NCBI GenBank assembly: GCA_964530825.1
Contig: CAZHCA010000005.1
Location: forward strand, 62,001-126,000
DNA length: 64,000 nt
Reading direction: 5' to 3'
From: CAZHCA01 sp964530825
GTDB lineage: Bacteria > Bacteroidota > Bacteroidia > Chitinophagales > Saprospiraceae
Shown: positions 54,611-63,662 of the stretch, one piece after another
Layout: each line of letters starts with the position of its first letter
Numbering within the stretch: the first letter of the stretch is position 1
The notes under the pieces: model-generated
What the model was told of the DNA's origin: nothing
What the model saw: only the letters and a program-made list of their open reading frames with translations
Databases searched by the model: none
Translations under genes and position numbers: made by a program

Positions 54611-55606
54611 CTAGGGTACTTCGATCGCATTGAGGACCTTGCGGATGATATCCTCTGGGCTTATGTCTTCGGCCTCGGCTTCGTAGGTAAGCCCCAGGCG
54701 ATGTCGCAGCACGTCTTCGCACATGGCCCGTACATCCTCCGGCACCACATAGCCCCGGCGCTGCAGGAAGGCATACGCTTTTGCCGCCAGCGCCAGATTG
54801 ATACTCGCCCGCGGCGAGCCACCAAAGCTCAGCAGCCCTTCCAGGTCACGCAACCCAAATCCGGCAGGTTGACGGGTAGCGAACACGATATCGAGGATGT
54901 ATTGCTCGATTTTTTCGTCCATGTATACCTTGCGCACCGACTGACGGGCCTGCAGGATATCGCCGGGATTGATAACCGGATTCACTTTGGCGAAGCCATC
55001 GACCGATAGATTGCGGCGGATAATTTCGCGCTCCTCCTCCCGGTTGGGATATCCGATTCTAGCTTTCAGCATAAACCGGTCGACCTGTGCTTCGGGCAGG
55101 GGGTAGGTCCCTTCTTGTTCAATCGGGTTTTGGGTCGCCAGTACCAGGAAAGGCTCTTCCAACGAAAAGGTTTCATTGCCGATAGTAACCTGGCGCTCCT
55201 GCATCGCCTCGAGCAGGGCACTCTGCACCTTAGCCGGCGCCCGGTTGATCTCGTCGGCCAGCACGAAGTTGGCAAAAATAGGGCCCTGTCGAACCGAAAA
55301 TTCGTTTTGGCTGGGATTGTAAATCATTGTACCAATGATATCGGCCGGCAGTAGATCGGGCGTAAACTGGATCCGGCTGAATTTGGCCTGCACGACAGCC
55401 GACAGCGTTTTGATAGCCATCGTTTTGGCCAGACCGGGCAGCCCTTCGAGCAGTACGTGACCATTGCTCAATAGTCCGACCAACAGCCGCTCCATCATGT
55501 ATTCCTGGCCTACAATAACGCGCGAGGTTTCCTCGCGAAGTTTATCGACAAATGCACTATCGCGATAAATCTGCTGGTTTAGCGCTTCGATGTCTACTGC
55601 TTGCAT
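54611..55606 (-). CDS. MoxR-family AAA+ ATPase
   Basis: 331-residue AAA+ protein that powers the Bat/DUF58 complex. Walker A is EGLPGLAKTMA (about residues 53-63), Walker B FVLADEINRAPA (about 116-127), and the sensor and lid regions include TQNPIEQEGTYPLPEAQVDRF (first part visible as ATQNPIEQEG). It begins the minus-strand bat operon, and the following genes are spaced by 2-20 bp, so they are almost certainly co-transcribed. A 103-bp gap separates it from the lipoprotein genes upstream. Confidence 0.95.
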   Translation of the reverse strand: MQAVDIEALNQQIYRDSAFVDKLREETSRVIVGQEYMMERLLVGLLSNGHVLLEGLPGLAKTMAIKTLSAVVQAKFSRIQFTPDLLPADIIGTMIYNPSQNEFSVRQGPIFANFVLADEINRAPAKVQSALLEAMQERQVTIGNETFSLEEPFLVLATQNPIEQEGTYPLPEAQVDRFMLKARIGYPNREEEREIIRRNLSVDGFAKVNPVINPGDILQARQSVRKVYMDEKIEQYILDIVFATRQPAGFGLRDLEGLLSFGGSPRASINLALAAKAYAFLQRRGYVVPEDVRAMCEDVLRHRLGLTYEAEAEDISPEDIIRKVLNAIEVP

Positions 55607-55709
55607 GGATTGGTCGTTTTAGATTGGCCGTGTGGAGCATTTCTTGATGTTCAACCGCCCACAAAAATGGCAAATTTTTTCCACAATGGATAAGCGACCC
55701 AGCGTTCCT

Positions 55710-56057
55710 CTATTTGTCGGAAGTATCGCGCAGGAATGGCGCCAATGGCAGCGTATCCTGCACGGATTGAACCTGGGGGCGTTCGGGTTTCTCAAGCGGT
55801 TGGGGGCGCAGCAAAGTGTCAAGCGCTCCCCGGGCTTCGAGAAGAATAAGTGAGTCTACGCGCCGCTGCGCCTCTTCCATGATATCCTCCCGGCAGCGAC
55901 GCATCGATGCCTCGCGGTACCTTTCGATGCGGTCCTCAATGTAGTCCTCTGTGAGCGCTTGTACCTCAGCGCGCCGTTCTGCTTTATCATCGAACCTGCA
56001 GCTCGTCAAGGTTAGCATTGCCAGGCCGGCCATCCATTTAGTCCAGGTCCTTTTCAT
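55710..56057 (-). CDS. Small lipoprotein, unknown function (second of a pair)
   Basis: 115-residue protein with a lipobox-type signal (LAMLTLTSC, Cys about residue 20) and a strongly charged helical body rich in Arg and Glu. It carries RRVDSLILLEARGALDTLL, which parallels VDHLVDSLLRVW in the neighbour at 56038, suggesting the two are related. Its start overlaps the neighbour's coding region by 20 bp. No family recognised. It could be an envelope component; location next to lptB is suggestive only. Confidence 0.7.
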   Translation of the reverse strand: MKRTWTKWMAGLAMLTLTSCRFDDKAERRAEVQALTEDYIEDRIERYREASMRRCREDIMEEAQRRVDSLILLEARGALDTLLRPQPLEKPERPQVQSVQDTLPLAPFLRDTSDK

Positions 56058-56322
56058 GCAGTCTGCGGTATTTTTCCCTTAAAATCGCCTCTTCCCTGCG
56101 CCACACCCGCAGCAGGGAATCCACGAGGTGGTCTACTTCCATTTCGAATCGAGCGGCACACATGCTATCCAGCTCCGGACGCAAGGTATCGATGACCCGG
56201 AGGTAAACGGTATCGGCATTGGCACGTTGTTGAGCGGTCAGCTTGAGCGGCGGCGGGTCCTGGCAGGCTTCCAGGGCGACGCCGGTCACGACCAACAATA
56301 ACCCTTTGATTAACTCCTTCAT
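56038..56322 (-). CDS. Small lipoprotein, unknown function (first of a pair)
   Basis: 94-residue protein with a lipoprotein-type signal (GLLLVVTGVALEAC) and a charged helical body ending KYRRLHEKDLD. It contains VDHLVDSLLRVWRRE, matched in the next gene. Its start overlaps the lptB stop by 4 bp (ATGA), so it is translationally coupled to lptB. No family recognised. Its context hints at an envelope role, which is inference. Confidence 0.68.
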   Translation of the reverse strand: MKELIKGLLLVVTGVALEACQDPPPLKLTAQQRANADTVYLRVIDTLRPELDSMCAARFEMEVDHLVDSLLRVWRREEAILREKYRRLHEKDLD

Positions 56323-57074
56323 CCGTCGAGATCGATTACTTTTTTCCGCAGCTCGAAGTGTTTACCCAGGTATACCTTTCGCACGATTTCGTCGGCAGCT
56401 AACTCTTCGGCAGTACCGGCCTTTAGGATGCTACCCTCGAACATCAAATAGGCACGGTCGGTAATGGAGAGGGTCTCCTGGACGTTGTGATCGGTGATGA
56501 GGATACCGATGTTGCGGGTTTTGAGCTTCGCCACAATGTATTGAATATCTTCCACCGCAATGGGATCGATTCCGGCAAAGGGTTCGTCCAACAGGATAAA
56601 TTTAGGGTCGGTAGCCAGTGCGCGAGCAATTTCCGTACGCCGTCGTTCCCCACCCGAGAGGGTATCGCCCCGGCTTTTACGCACTTTGTCTAACCCAAAC
56701 TCTTCGATCAATTCTTCGAGCTTTTCGTGGCGTTCGTTTTTCTTGAGTTTGGTCATTTCCAACACGGCCATGATGTTATCTTCCACACTCAATTTCCGGA
56801 AGATTGAGGGTTCCTGCGGCAGGTAGCCAATGCCCCGCTTGGCGCGCCGGAACATTGGCAGATCGGTTATATCGGTATCATCCAGGAAAACGCGGCCCTC
56901 ATTGGGGCGAATAAACCCGACACACATGTAGAAAGTCGTGGTCTTACCCGCTCCGTTGGGACCGAGCAGGCCGACAATTTCTCCTTGGTTGACCTCGATC
57001 GAAACGCCCTTTACAACCTGGCGTTTGCCGTATATTTTGACCAATCCATCTGAACGCAGTATCATACTGTTCAT
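56319..57074 (-). CDS. lptB: LPS export ABC transporter ATP-binding protein
   Basis: 251-residue ATPase for the Lpt machinery, which moves lipopolysaccharide from the inner membrane to the outer membrane. Motifs are Walker A LLGPNGAGKTTTFYM, signature DTLSGGERRRTEIARAL, Walker B FILLDEPFAGIDP and H-loop ITDHNVQET. GYLPQEPSIFRKLSVEDNIMA is typical for LptB. Partners LptF/LptG are not nearby. It heads a run of minus-strand genes and is 28 bp from the glucosaminidase gene. Confidence 0.93.
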   Translation of the reverse strand: MNSMILRSDGLVKIYGKRQVVKGVSIEVNQGEIVGLLGPNGAGKTTTFYMCVGFIRPNEGRVFLDDTDITDLPMFRRAKRGIGYLPQEPSIFRKLSVEDNIMAVLEMTKLKKNERHEKLEELIEEFGLDKVRKSRGDTLSGGERRRTEIARALATDPKFILLDEPFAGIDPIAVEDIQYIVAKLKTRNIGILITDHNVQETLSITDRAYLMFEGSILKAGTAEELAADEIVRKVYLGKHFELRKKVIDLDG

Positions 57075-57102
57075 TTAGTCTTTTGAACACAACCTCGACC
57101 GG

Positions 57103-58164
57103 TTAGCGGATGTTCGAACCGGCAGCGGGAGCGATGGGCACTGCACGGCGATCCTCTGCCGGTTTTTCATAAATATTAATATAGCGCGGCTGCCGGTCGA
57201 CTTTGCCGCCCCGTAATTTAATGCGTGCACCGGGTATCGGTTCCAGGCCGGGTTGCAACCGGTTGCGTTTATACAATTTTTTTAGATCAATACCGTAAGC
57301 ATTGGAAATATGGAGCATCGTCTCCCCGTCTACCACCTCGTGCCATTTTCTTTTCCCTCGGTAGTTCTTGCGCTTGGGCTGAATAAAGACTGTCGTCCCT
57401 GCGGGAATGGACGATTGATTTTTCCCAAGATGCTCATTGTAATCCAATAATCGCTTCACAGACACCTCCATTTGCGCACTGAGCTCTTTTACGGTAATGG
57501 TTTCCTCGGGTACCGTGTATTTCACATCGTTGAGTAGCAGCACGGGCAGGGGCTGCACTCCTTCCAGCAGTAGCACGTCGGAGGTACGGTCTTCACCCGC
57601 CAGCAATAAAGTCGAGCTCATGACGTCGTATTCAAACAAGCGATATTGCTCGATGATGCTGATCAGTAATCGGTGATAGCGCGGATTGGTAGCATATCCG
57701 GCATTCTTGAGCCCGCTCGCCCAAGCCTTATAGTCCGTGACGTCCAAGTCAAAAAGAAAACCGTAGCGATCCAACTTCAAAGGGTTAAGCAAAAACTCGG
57801 AATGGGCAATGTAAGACTCTTCAGGGGTAGCGTAGGTGCGAAAACAAGATTCGATGAGGCGGCCTGCCGAGTCGAACTCATCATCGGTTTGGTAATACGT
57901 ACCCCGACGCCAGGTCGGACTGCATTTGATGCCAAAGTGATTCTTGCCGTAGATGGCGAGATCGGATCGCCCCCAGTTCGACTCTAGTATCCCCTGGGCG
58001 AGTTTGATACTGGCGGGAATACCCGTTCGCTCCATTTCACGTACCGCCAGGTACTTGTACCGATTAATATAATTCAAACGGTAATTGGGTTGTGCTTGGC
58101 TATTTATCGTCAAAAAGAGCCATGCAAATGCAAGCCAAGTGAAGGGTAGGATTTTTCGGGACAT
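57103..58164 (-). CDS. Glucosaminidase-type peptidoglycan hydrolase with LysM domains
   Basis: 353-residue exported protein (signal FTWLAFAWLFLTINSQAQ). The N-terminal half is a FlgJ/N-acetylglucosaminidase domain (PASIKLAQGILESNWGRSD, with the catalytic Glu, and YGKNHFGIKC). The C-terminal half contains two LysM-like peptidoglycan-binding modules, one around TVKELSAQMEVSVKRLLDYN and the second at HEVVDGETMLHISNAYGI. It cleaves the glycan strand during cell-wall remodelling. No autolytic partner nearby. Confidence 0.92.
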   Translation of the reverse strand: MSRKILPFTWLAFAWLFLTINSQAQPNYRLNYINRYKYLAVREMERTGIPASIKLAQGILESNWGRSDLAIYGKNHFGIKCSPTWRRGTYYQTDDEFDSAGRLIESCFRTYATPEESYIAHSEFLLNPLKLDRYGFLFDLDVTDYKAWASGLKNAGYATNPRYHRLLISIIEQYRLFEYDVMSSTLLLAGEDRTSDVLLLEGVQPLPVLLLNDVKYTVPEETITVKELSAQMEVSVKRLLDYNEHLGKNQSSIPAGTTVFIQPKRKNYRGKRKWHEVVDGETMLHISNAYGIDLKKLYKRNRLQPGLEPIPGARIKLRGGKVDRQPRYINIYEKPAEDRRAVPIAPAAGSNIR

Positions 58165-58288
58165 GTTTTATTAGCCTCTGGTTCAAGGGTTATTCCGGTT
58201 GTAAATGTAAACGCTCGCTTCCAGTACGATGTTACCGCTAATCTGTAGAAAAAGACTTTCTTAACGGCGACAGCTAACAAACATAACG

Positions 58289-58315
58289 AAAAAAAGGCAG
58301 GCCGTGGCCTGCCTT
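58289..58315 (-). terminator. Rho-independent terminator of the T9SS cargo gene
   Basis: On the minus strand, AAGGCAGGCC/GGCCTGCCTT forms a 10-bp perfect stem followed by seven T. It is about 60 bp past the stop codon of the minus-strand gene ending at 58373. Confidence 0.8.
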
Positions 58316-58372
58316 ACTAAAAGAACGTAATAACTAAAAAATTAAGTTGTGGTCGTGTATTTGGGATAGGAG

Positions 58373-60289
58373 CTATTTTAAAAACAAGCTGGAGTGCGAC
58401 GTTTGTTCGCCAATGATCTGCAGCATATAAACACCCCGGGGAAGTAGCGCTACCGAAGGACCGAAGGTGTTGGGTCCTTGCTCCAATTGGACACGCTGAC
58501 TCACCAGGGCTCTACCATTCATATCAAATATAAGCACTTGTGCGCTTTGCCGGTAGTGGGCAGTTAATTGAATTACCAACGTTTCGCTCTGAATCCAGTG
58601 GAAAAGCGCCTTACTGACATTTGTTGCCCCCAACGGCACCACTGCCATATCGGAATAAGCGTATTGCCCGTCAAAATCTGTTTGTTTGATCCGATAGTAA
58701 CCATCGCCCCCACCGGAAGGAATGTTTCGATCGACCCACTGGTAACTTTGTACTGCATGGGCCGTACCGACACCAGGAACTTTACCTATGGGGGTAAAAT
58801 CGGCACCATCGATAGACCGTTCCACCGTAAAGTAATCATTGTTGAGTTCTGAGGCCGTGGCCCACTCTACGAGTACGCCTTCCTCAACGGGTTGCGCCCG
58901 GATATATAACCACTCTACTGGTAGCAGCGACAACGTACCTAAGTCAAACGGACCTATGGACACGCAAGCCGCCATCGTTTCGTCAAGACTGCGTGCCGAT
59001 ACGGAAATGGGTACGGTGACCTGGTCTCCAGCATTGATATTCAGGATCTGCAACTCGCTCCGCACCTCCCCCCCAGGCTGTGGTGTATTGATGACCGTGT
59101 AATCGATAGGTTTTCCGCTACCCTCCACATTGGGCAAGGTACCGCTAACCTGCGGCTGGTCAGCTGTAACGGTTACCGACTCGCTGCCGATTATCCAATC
59201 TATTTCGGTTTGCGGGCCCTCTGTGTTGGAGAAGACCTGGTTGTACGTAAAAGTGGTATTGCCGTCAATTGAAATATCAGGCGCACTAGCCGTATTCATG
59301 CTAAGGCCCGGATCGACTAGGTTGACTACGATGGGCAGGGTTTGCTCCGTACAGCCATTAAGATTGGCCTCCAGTTGATATTTGCCCTCGTCGGAGGCGG
59401 AAAGGGCATCGAGCGTAAGCACAGGGGCATTAGCGCCCGGTACTGGTGTAAAATTATCTGCATCTAGATCAGACCTCAACCATTGGAAAACTGCCCCGGG
59501 CTCTGCCGGATTAGTTAGGAGCGTAACCATAGCCCCGTCACAAGCCGTCACATCTGGCGGCTGATTCAAAGCGGTGGCTGGCTGTGTGATAACGTCGATT
59601 GCAGCGCGAGCTTTATTGTTAAAACAATTTAAAGAAGCAACTTCCAACTCATAGGTACCGGGCCGATCCGCCGCAAACCCGGGCAGGACCGCATTGGGCA
59701 CTGGTACATTATTAAACAGCCATTGATATTGCAAGGGTTGGGTCAATTGGTTGCTGTTACTTACCGTTGCTGCCAGATCTACAGTAGTGGACCCTGGCAC
59801 GGTCGCTCCCGGAGGCAGGCAGAGTAAAGCATCACCGTTGTTCTCCTGTTCGGCAACGAGGGAAATATCTGGCAAGGGTTCTACTGCAATAGTATTGGCA
59901 AAATTTACCTGTTCGGATATTTCGCTATTAAAAACCAAGCCATTGGGATTGAAAACGATTAGAATAAAATCAAAGGCATTCCCCGGAAAATCAGCTGCCA
60001 GGGTTAGTTCATAATTGTAGGTTACCAATTCGATACCCGTTAATCCGTTTCGTGTTTCCGTCAGCTGAACCGCATCGACATATCCGTTAGGAGTCGCGAA
60101 ATTAAAAACATTAGTCGTTGCCGGCAGGGAAGTTTCAAATATCGTCAAGGAGACATTAATTGTTTCTCCAGAACAGGCAGTGCCGGTGGGAGTGACGACC
60201 GGCGTGCCAACGAAAGTCGTCTGGCCGTTCAGCACGTGTGTTAAAAAGGCTAAAAATGCCATTGAAAGGAAAGGTAGCGCTTGCTTCAT
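58373..60289 (-). CDS. Secreted Ig-like-domain protein with T9SS sorting domain
   Basis: 638-residue exported protein (signal LPFLSMAFLAFLTHVLNG). It has repeated Ig/PKD-like modules (LQYQWLFNNVPVPNAVLPGF, PGAVFQWLRSDLDADNF, each with the DEGKYQLEANLNG-like end of an Ig fold). The C-terminus is GVYMLQIIGEQTSHSSLFLK, a T9SS type A sorting domain preceded by a linker. It has no catalytic motif that I can see, so it is likely a surface adhesin or matrix component. The ATG at 60289 is used instead of 60301, as it leads directly into the signal peptide. A terminator follows. Confidence 0.85.
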   Translation of the reverse strand: MKQALPFLSMAFLAFLTHVLNGQTTFVGTPVVTPTGTACSGETINVSLTIFETSLPATTNVFNFATPNGYVDAVQLTETRNGLTGIELVTYNYELTLAADFPGNAFDFILIVFNPNGLVFNSEISEQVNFANTIAVEPLPDISLVAEQENNGDALLCLPPGATVPGSTTVDLAATVSNSNQLTQPLQYQWLFNNVPVPNAVLPGFAADRPGTYELEVASLNCFNNKARAAIDVITQPATALNQPPDVTACDGAMVTLLTNPAEPGAVFQWLRSDLDADNFTPVPGANAPVLTLDALSASDEGKYQLEANLNGCTEQTLPIVVNLVDPGLSMNTASAPDISIDGNTTFTYNQVFSNTEGPQTEIDWIIGSESVTVTADQPQVSGTLPNVEGSGKPIDYTVINTPQPGGEVRSELQILNINAGDQVTVPISVSARSLDETMAACVSIGPFDLGTLSLLPVEWLYIRAQPVEEGVLVEWATASELNNDYFTVERSIDGADFTPIGKVPGVGTAHAVQSYQWVDRNIPSGGGDGYYRIKQTDFDGQYAYSDMAVVPLGATNVSKALFHWIQSETLVIQLTAHYRQSAQVLIFDMNGRALVSQRVQLEQGPNTFGPSVALLPRGVYMLQIIGEQTSHSSLFLK

Positions 60290-60477
60290 TATGTCGATCA
60301 TTTGGTTTATGGAAGTAGCATATGCTTTTAGCTAACGGCTAAAAACGGGCCCGGGACGTAAGGCCTTTAAAAGGGGGATCACTACTTTACAACTACTACC
60401 TTAGAAGGGAAAAAAGAACGGAAAAAAATCCTATCAATAATTTCGTAAAGATAATACTAAATTTTCAAAAATGACAC

Positions 60478-60957
60478 CTATATCTTGTTAGTGTGCTTTT
60501 CAGGAAATATGCGGAATACATAGAAAGCAAAAACAAAAGCAAATACTATACTCATACCGCCTATCCAACGGTCAGGGTAAGCACGCTTGTACAACAGGCG
60601 GCCTTCATGTTTTAAGGAGTGTAGCTGATCAATAACGGGCAGTTCGTAGGGCTTTGCACTACCGGAGTAAGCCACCTGCAGGGAATCGCCTATCGTCAGG
60701 CGATGTGTGTTTTGCAAAAGCCTGGAGGGCAGCTGGAACAGGGTATCTTCATCATTTAAGGAAAGAAATTGAAACTGGCCCCTCCCCAAGGTAGGTAAAC
60801 CGGGCAGGCTATCGCTTAGGTAAGTAACGACCCCGCGCTGGTAATGCAGCACCTGCTCAGGGCGATCCTCCCGCAAAAGCAAGTATAGACCCGCTCCTAG
60901 CAAGAAAAGCATAGATAAGCCAGAGGGCCAGAACCTTCGTAAAATCGCCATACACAA
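60478..60957 (-). CDS. Integral membrane protein, unknown function (DUF3592-like)
   Basis: 159-residue protein with a transmembrane helix at each end (GLSMLFLLGAGLYLLL and GGMSIVFAFVFAFYVFRI) and a beta-type middle (about residues 35-120). This layout resembles the DUF3592 type, but the match is not decisive. It lies alone between the T9SS gene and the FAD enzyme. Translation may begin at the second Met (60951). Confidence 0.6.
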   Translation of the reverse strand: MCMAILRRFWPSGLSMLFLLGAGLYLLLREDRPEQVLHYQRGVVTYLSDSLPGLPTLGRGQFQFLSLNDEDTLFQLPSRLLQNTHRLTIGDSLQVAYSGSAKPYELPVIDQLHSLKHEGRLLYKRAYPDRWIGGMSIVFAFVFAFYVFRIFPEKHTNKI

Positions 60958-61001
60958 AAAAACAGATGAATGACCTCCGGGGTTGATTTAGGCTACGCCC
61001 A

Positions 61002-62165
61002 TTAGCGCGCACCCTGAGATGGTTCTTGCCGGGTTCCGGACAAGAGGCGTTTTACAGCCTGCTCCGCAGTAGCTGGCGCCAGTGCCAGTTCGTTGAATCC
61101 CATGCCGTAAAGGAACCAGGTGCTCTGGTTAACCGGCGTTAGGACAGGAAGATGATCGGGCCGGAATCTCGCTTTCCAGGACTCTTGTTCGAAGAAGTAT
61201 ACCTCTTTCAAGTAAGCATATTTTTTCAGGAAGCGTCGCAATGCTTCCTCTTGCCTTTCAGCGGATCGTTCGTTGGGGTTGAGCTGTTGTAAGATGTATA
61301 GGCCGTTGCGCGGACTTTGTGCCATGCGTAGATACAACGGATGCCTACCGCCCTCCTGATGCATACGAACGTACCGGCGCTGAATCAACGCCAGGCAATC
61401 ACATAACTGCAAGGCAGGTTGCCAAGTCGCTTGAAAACCAACTGCCAGGCTGGGGCCAGGCTTCAGGGGTAAATGCTGCGGTAAAATACGGTACTGGATG
61501 GCATCCTGGCACAACAAGTCCAGCTGCTTAAATGATGTGGGAAAAAAACGCTCCATCCATTCGGTAGAGGTAAAAACCAGCCGGTCGGCTACATAAGCCT
61601 TGCCGTCAGCGGTAGAAAAAGCCGGCGCGTCCAGGTGCTGCAATACCGATTGATAATAAAACTCGACCCCAATATCGGTCAGTCGCCGTTGCAATTGTAA
61701 AAGGATTTCGAAGGGATCGAGGTTGAGGGCCTTGGGTTCGAAAAAAGCACCCTCCATACCGACCACCCGTAAACCCGGCCGGACATTGAGGATATCTTCG
61801 GGTGTGAGCAACTGAGGCGGGTCTCCGATAGGTGCCTGCCGCAGCAGCAACTCTTCTAACAAATGAAACTCTTCTTCATTGAAAGCCAATTGCAGAGCGC
61901 CAGTTTCCCAGATCGGGAAACCATCGGACCGGGCCAAGAACCGCCAAAGGTGTACGCTGCGTTTTACCAGTTCCAGCAGGGCAGGGGATAAACCGGTTGG
62001 CCAATACACCCCCGTGCGCAAACTACGCTCGCGCAATGCTCCACTGGACTGCGGATCGAATATGGCTACGTTTTCTCCCTGTTGACGTAGGAAATAAGCC
62101 AATAACAATTCTGTCAAGCCGCCGCCCATAATGGCAGTACCCACCTTTTCGATTCCTCCAGCCAT
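61002..62165 (-). CDS. FAD-dependent oxidoreductase (DAO family)
   Basis: 387-residue flavoprotein. The dinucleotide-binding motif is near the N-terminus (AIMGGGLTELLLAYFLRQQG, then VAIFD as the acidic second strand). The C-terminal FAD-contact block FLYGMGFNELALAPATAEQ is typical of the D-amino-acid oxidase/glycine oxidase group. The middle domain (substrate side) does not identify a substrate. It lies between an integral membrane gene and the PHP phosphatase on the same strand, without clear coupling. Confidence 0.85.
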   Translation of the reverse strand: MAGGIEKVGTAIMGGGLTELLLAYFLRQQGENVAIFDPQSSGALRERSLRTGVYWPTGLSPALLELVKRSVHLWRFLARSDGFPIWETGALQLAFNEEEFHLLEELLLRQAPIGDPPQLLTPEDILNVRPGLRVVGMEGAFFEPKALNLDPFEILLQLQRRLTDIGVEFYYQSVLQHLDAPAFSTADGKAYVADRLVFTSTEWMERFFPTSFKQLDLLCQDAIQYRILPQHLPLKPGPSLAVGFQATWQPALQLCDCLALIQRRYVRMHQEGGRHPLYLRMAQSPRNGLYILQQLNPNERSAERQEEALRRFLKKYAYLKEVYFFEQESWKARFRPDHLPVLTPVNQSTWFLYGMGFNELALAPATAEQAVKRLLSGTRQEPSQGAR

Positions 62166-62347
62166 ACTAAATTAATCCTATCAAAGCATCAGCCCGCAAG
62201 ATAGATGAGCACCGGAGCACCTCCAACCAAGCGATGGTTATTAGTAGATTAAGATTTAAATACCAAATATGCGCTAAAGATGAATTTGTTAATCTGGGGT
62301 TTAACACAATTTCATGGAATCGATCACCTTGAGAATCGGCAACCCGA

Positions 62348-63217
62348 TTAGGAAGGCAAAGAATGACTGTTCATTTCCGCCCAGCTCAGCGGACGCCACT
62401 GCCCGTCTTCATAAATATGCATGTGGGTAAGCCCTAAGTCCCGGAGAATTTTTGCGGCGGCTACAAAGCCACTGGCCAGGTCGTCGGCACAATGGGCATC
62501 GGAAGCCAGGTGCATCGGAATCTCCATCTCGATGGCCCGGCGCAGGATGCCGGCCGATGGATAAGGCTCGCGGTGCGCCTCCCAATAGAAAGCTTTCGTA
62601 TTGACTTCCAGCACACATCCGGCATCCTTGATTACAGCGAGCGTCTCATTGACCGTTTTCCAAAACCAATGCGTCCGCTGGATTTCACCCCATTGGTCCT
62701 TGAGGTTGCGGCGAAAGCGATCGAGATGTGCAATAATATCTGGCCTGGATTCGCGTGCCATTTCGCGCACCAGCGCAAAATAGCGCTGTATGGCCTGGTC
62801 AACGCTCCCTTTGAAGATATGTTTAACGCCAAAGCGGAATATATCATTACTGCCGTCAATGGACCAGGGAGTTCCGTCGGGTAAGTGATCGACAAAATGA
62901 ACCGATCCGATAAGGTAATCCAGACTGGCTTGGCGAAATCGTTCGTCGCCGGGCCCCATCGCGCCCGGCAGATAATCAACTTCCAGTCCCGCATAAACCG
63001 ATAGGTCGGTAGTTGATGCACGGAGCACTTGGAGCTCGTACAGGTAACGCTCAAGCCTGGCCTCGCTCATGGCCCAATGACAATTCCATGGCAGCGGTGC
63101 ATGATCGGAGAACCCAACCCCCAAAAACGACTTTGACCGAGCAACGCGCAAATAATCCCCAAAATCTCCATGCCCATCACTGTAAGCCGTATGGGCATGG
63201 TAGTTAAATACCTGCAT
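62348..63217 (-). CDS. hisJ: PHP-domain phosphatase, histidinol-phosphatase type
   Basis: 289-residue metal-dependent hydrolase of the PHP family. The metal-binding motifs appear in order: YHAHTAYSDGHGDF (H-x-H), GFSDHAPL, GSVHFVD, DIIAHLDRFRR and LASDAHCADD. The size and spacing match HisJ-type histidinol-phosphatases of the histidine pathway, but there are no other his genes here, so another phosphoester is possible. The ATG at 63217 (MQVFNYHAH) is chosen because the PHP motif should be close to the N-terminus. Confidence 0.88.
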   Translation of the reverse strand: MQVFNYHAHTAYSDGHGDFGDYLRVARSKSFLGVGFSDHAPLPWNCHWAMSEARLERYLYELQVLRASTTDLSVYAGLEVDYLPGAMGPGDERFRQASLDYLIGSVHFVDHLPDGTPWSIDGSNDIFRFGVKHIFKGSVDQAIQRYFALVREMARESRPDIIAHLDRFRRNLKDQWGEIQRTHWFWKTVNETLAVIKDAGCVLEVNTKAFYWEAHREPYPSAGILRRAIEMEIPMHLASDAHCADDLASGFVAAAKILRDLGLTHMHIYEDGQWRPLSWAEMNSHSLPS

Positions 63218-63247
63218 AACAATTCTTCCTTGCCAGCGAATAAACAA

Positions 63248-63662
63248 TCACCTGGATTTTGGGGGGCACAGCCGTATTTTGACCGGCAAAAACGTACTAG
63301 ATTTTACTTATTTAAAGAATGGATTTTAAGATTATTTAGGCGTTAATTTTTCGTAAAAAGATTGCTAAGCCAGAAAAAATCTCTAAAGCCACGCTTTTCT
63401 AAAGTAAGGGTAGGGTAGCAAGGACTTTTTTGCGTTCTTCGCCTGACCGTCAGCGATCAGCTGTGCATTGCACCATGGTATCATACAGCTTTTTCCGGTA
63501 ACTCCGAATTTGATGCGGGTCAATGCCCTCACGCCTTTCCATACCAAGACCTCACATCTAATCTTAACCCAGGTTTAACAGCCCATATCAAATTTAATTT
63601 TTTTCTATCTCCGACCTTGGTTAGTTTGCAACTCCTAGATTCCAACCAAAACCGATATTAGT
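63248..63662. other. Intergenic region without recognisable feature
   Basis: 415 bp between the divergently transcribed PHP phosphatase and the surface protein gene. I see no gene, RNA or repeat. A near-match to a -7 box (TTAGTTTG) lies about 35 bp before the surface gene. Confidence 0.6.
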
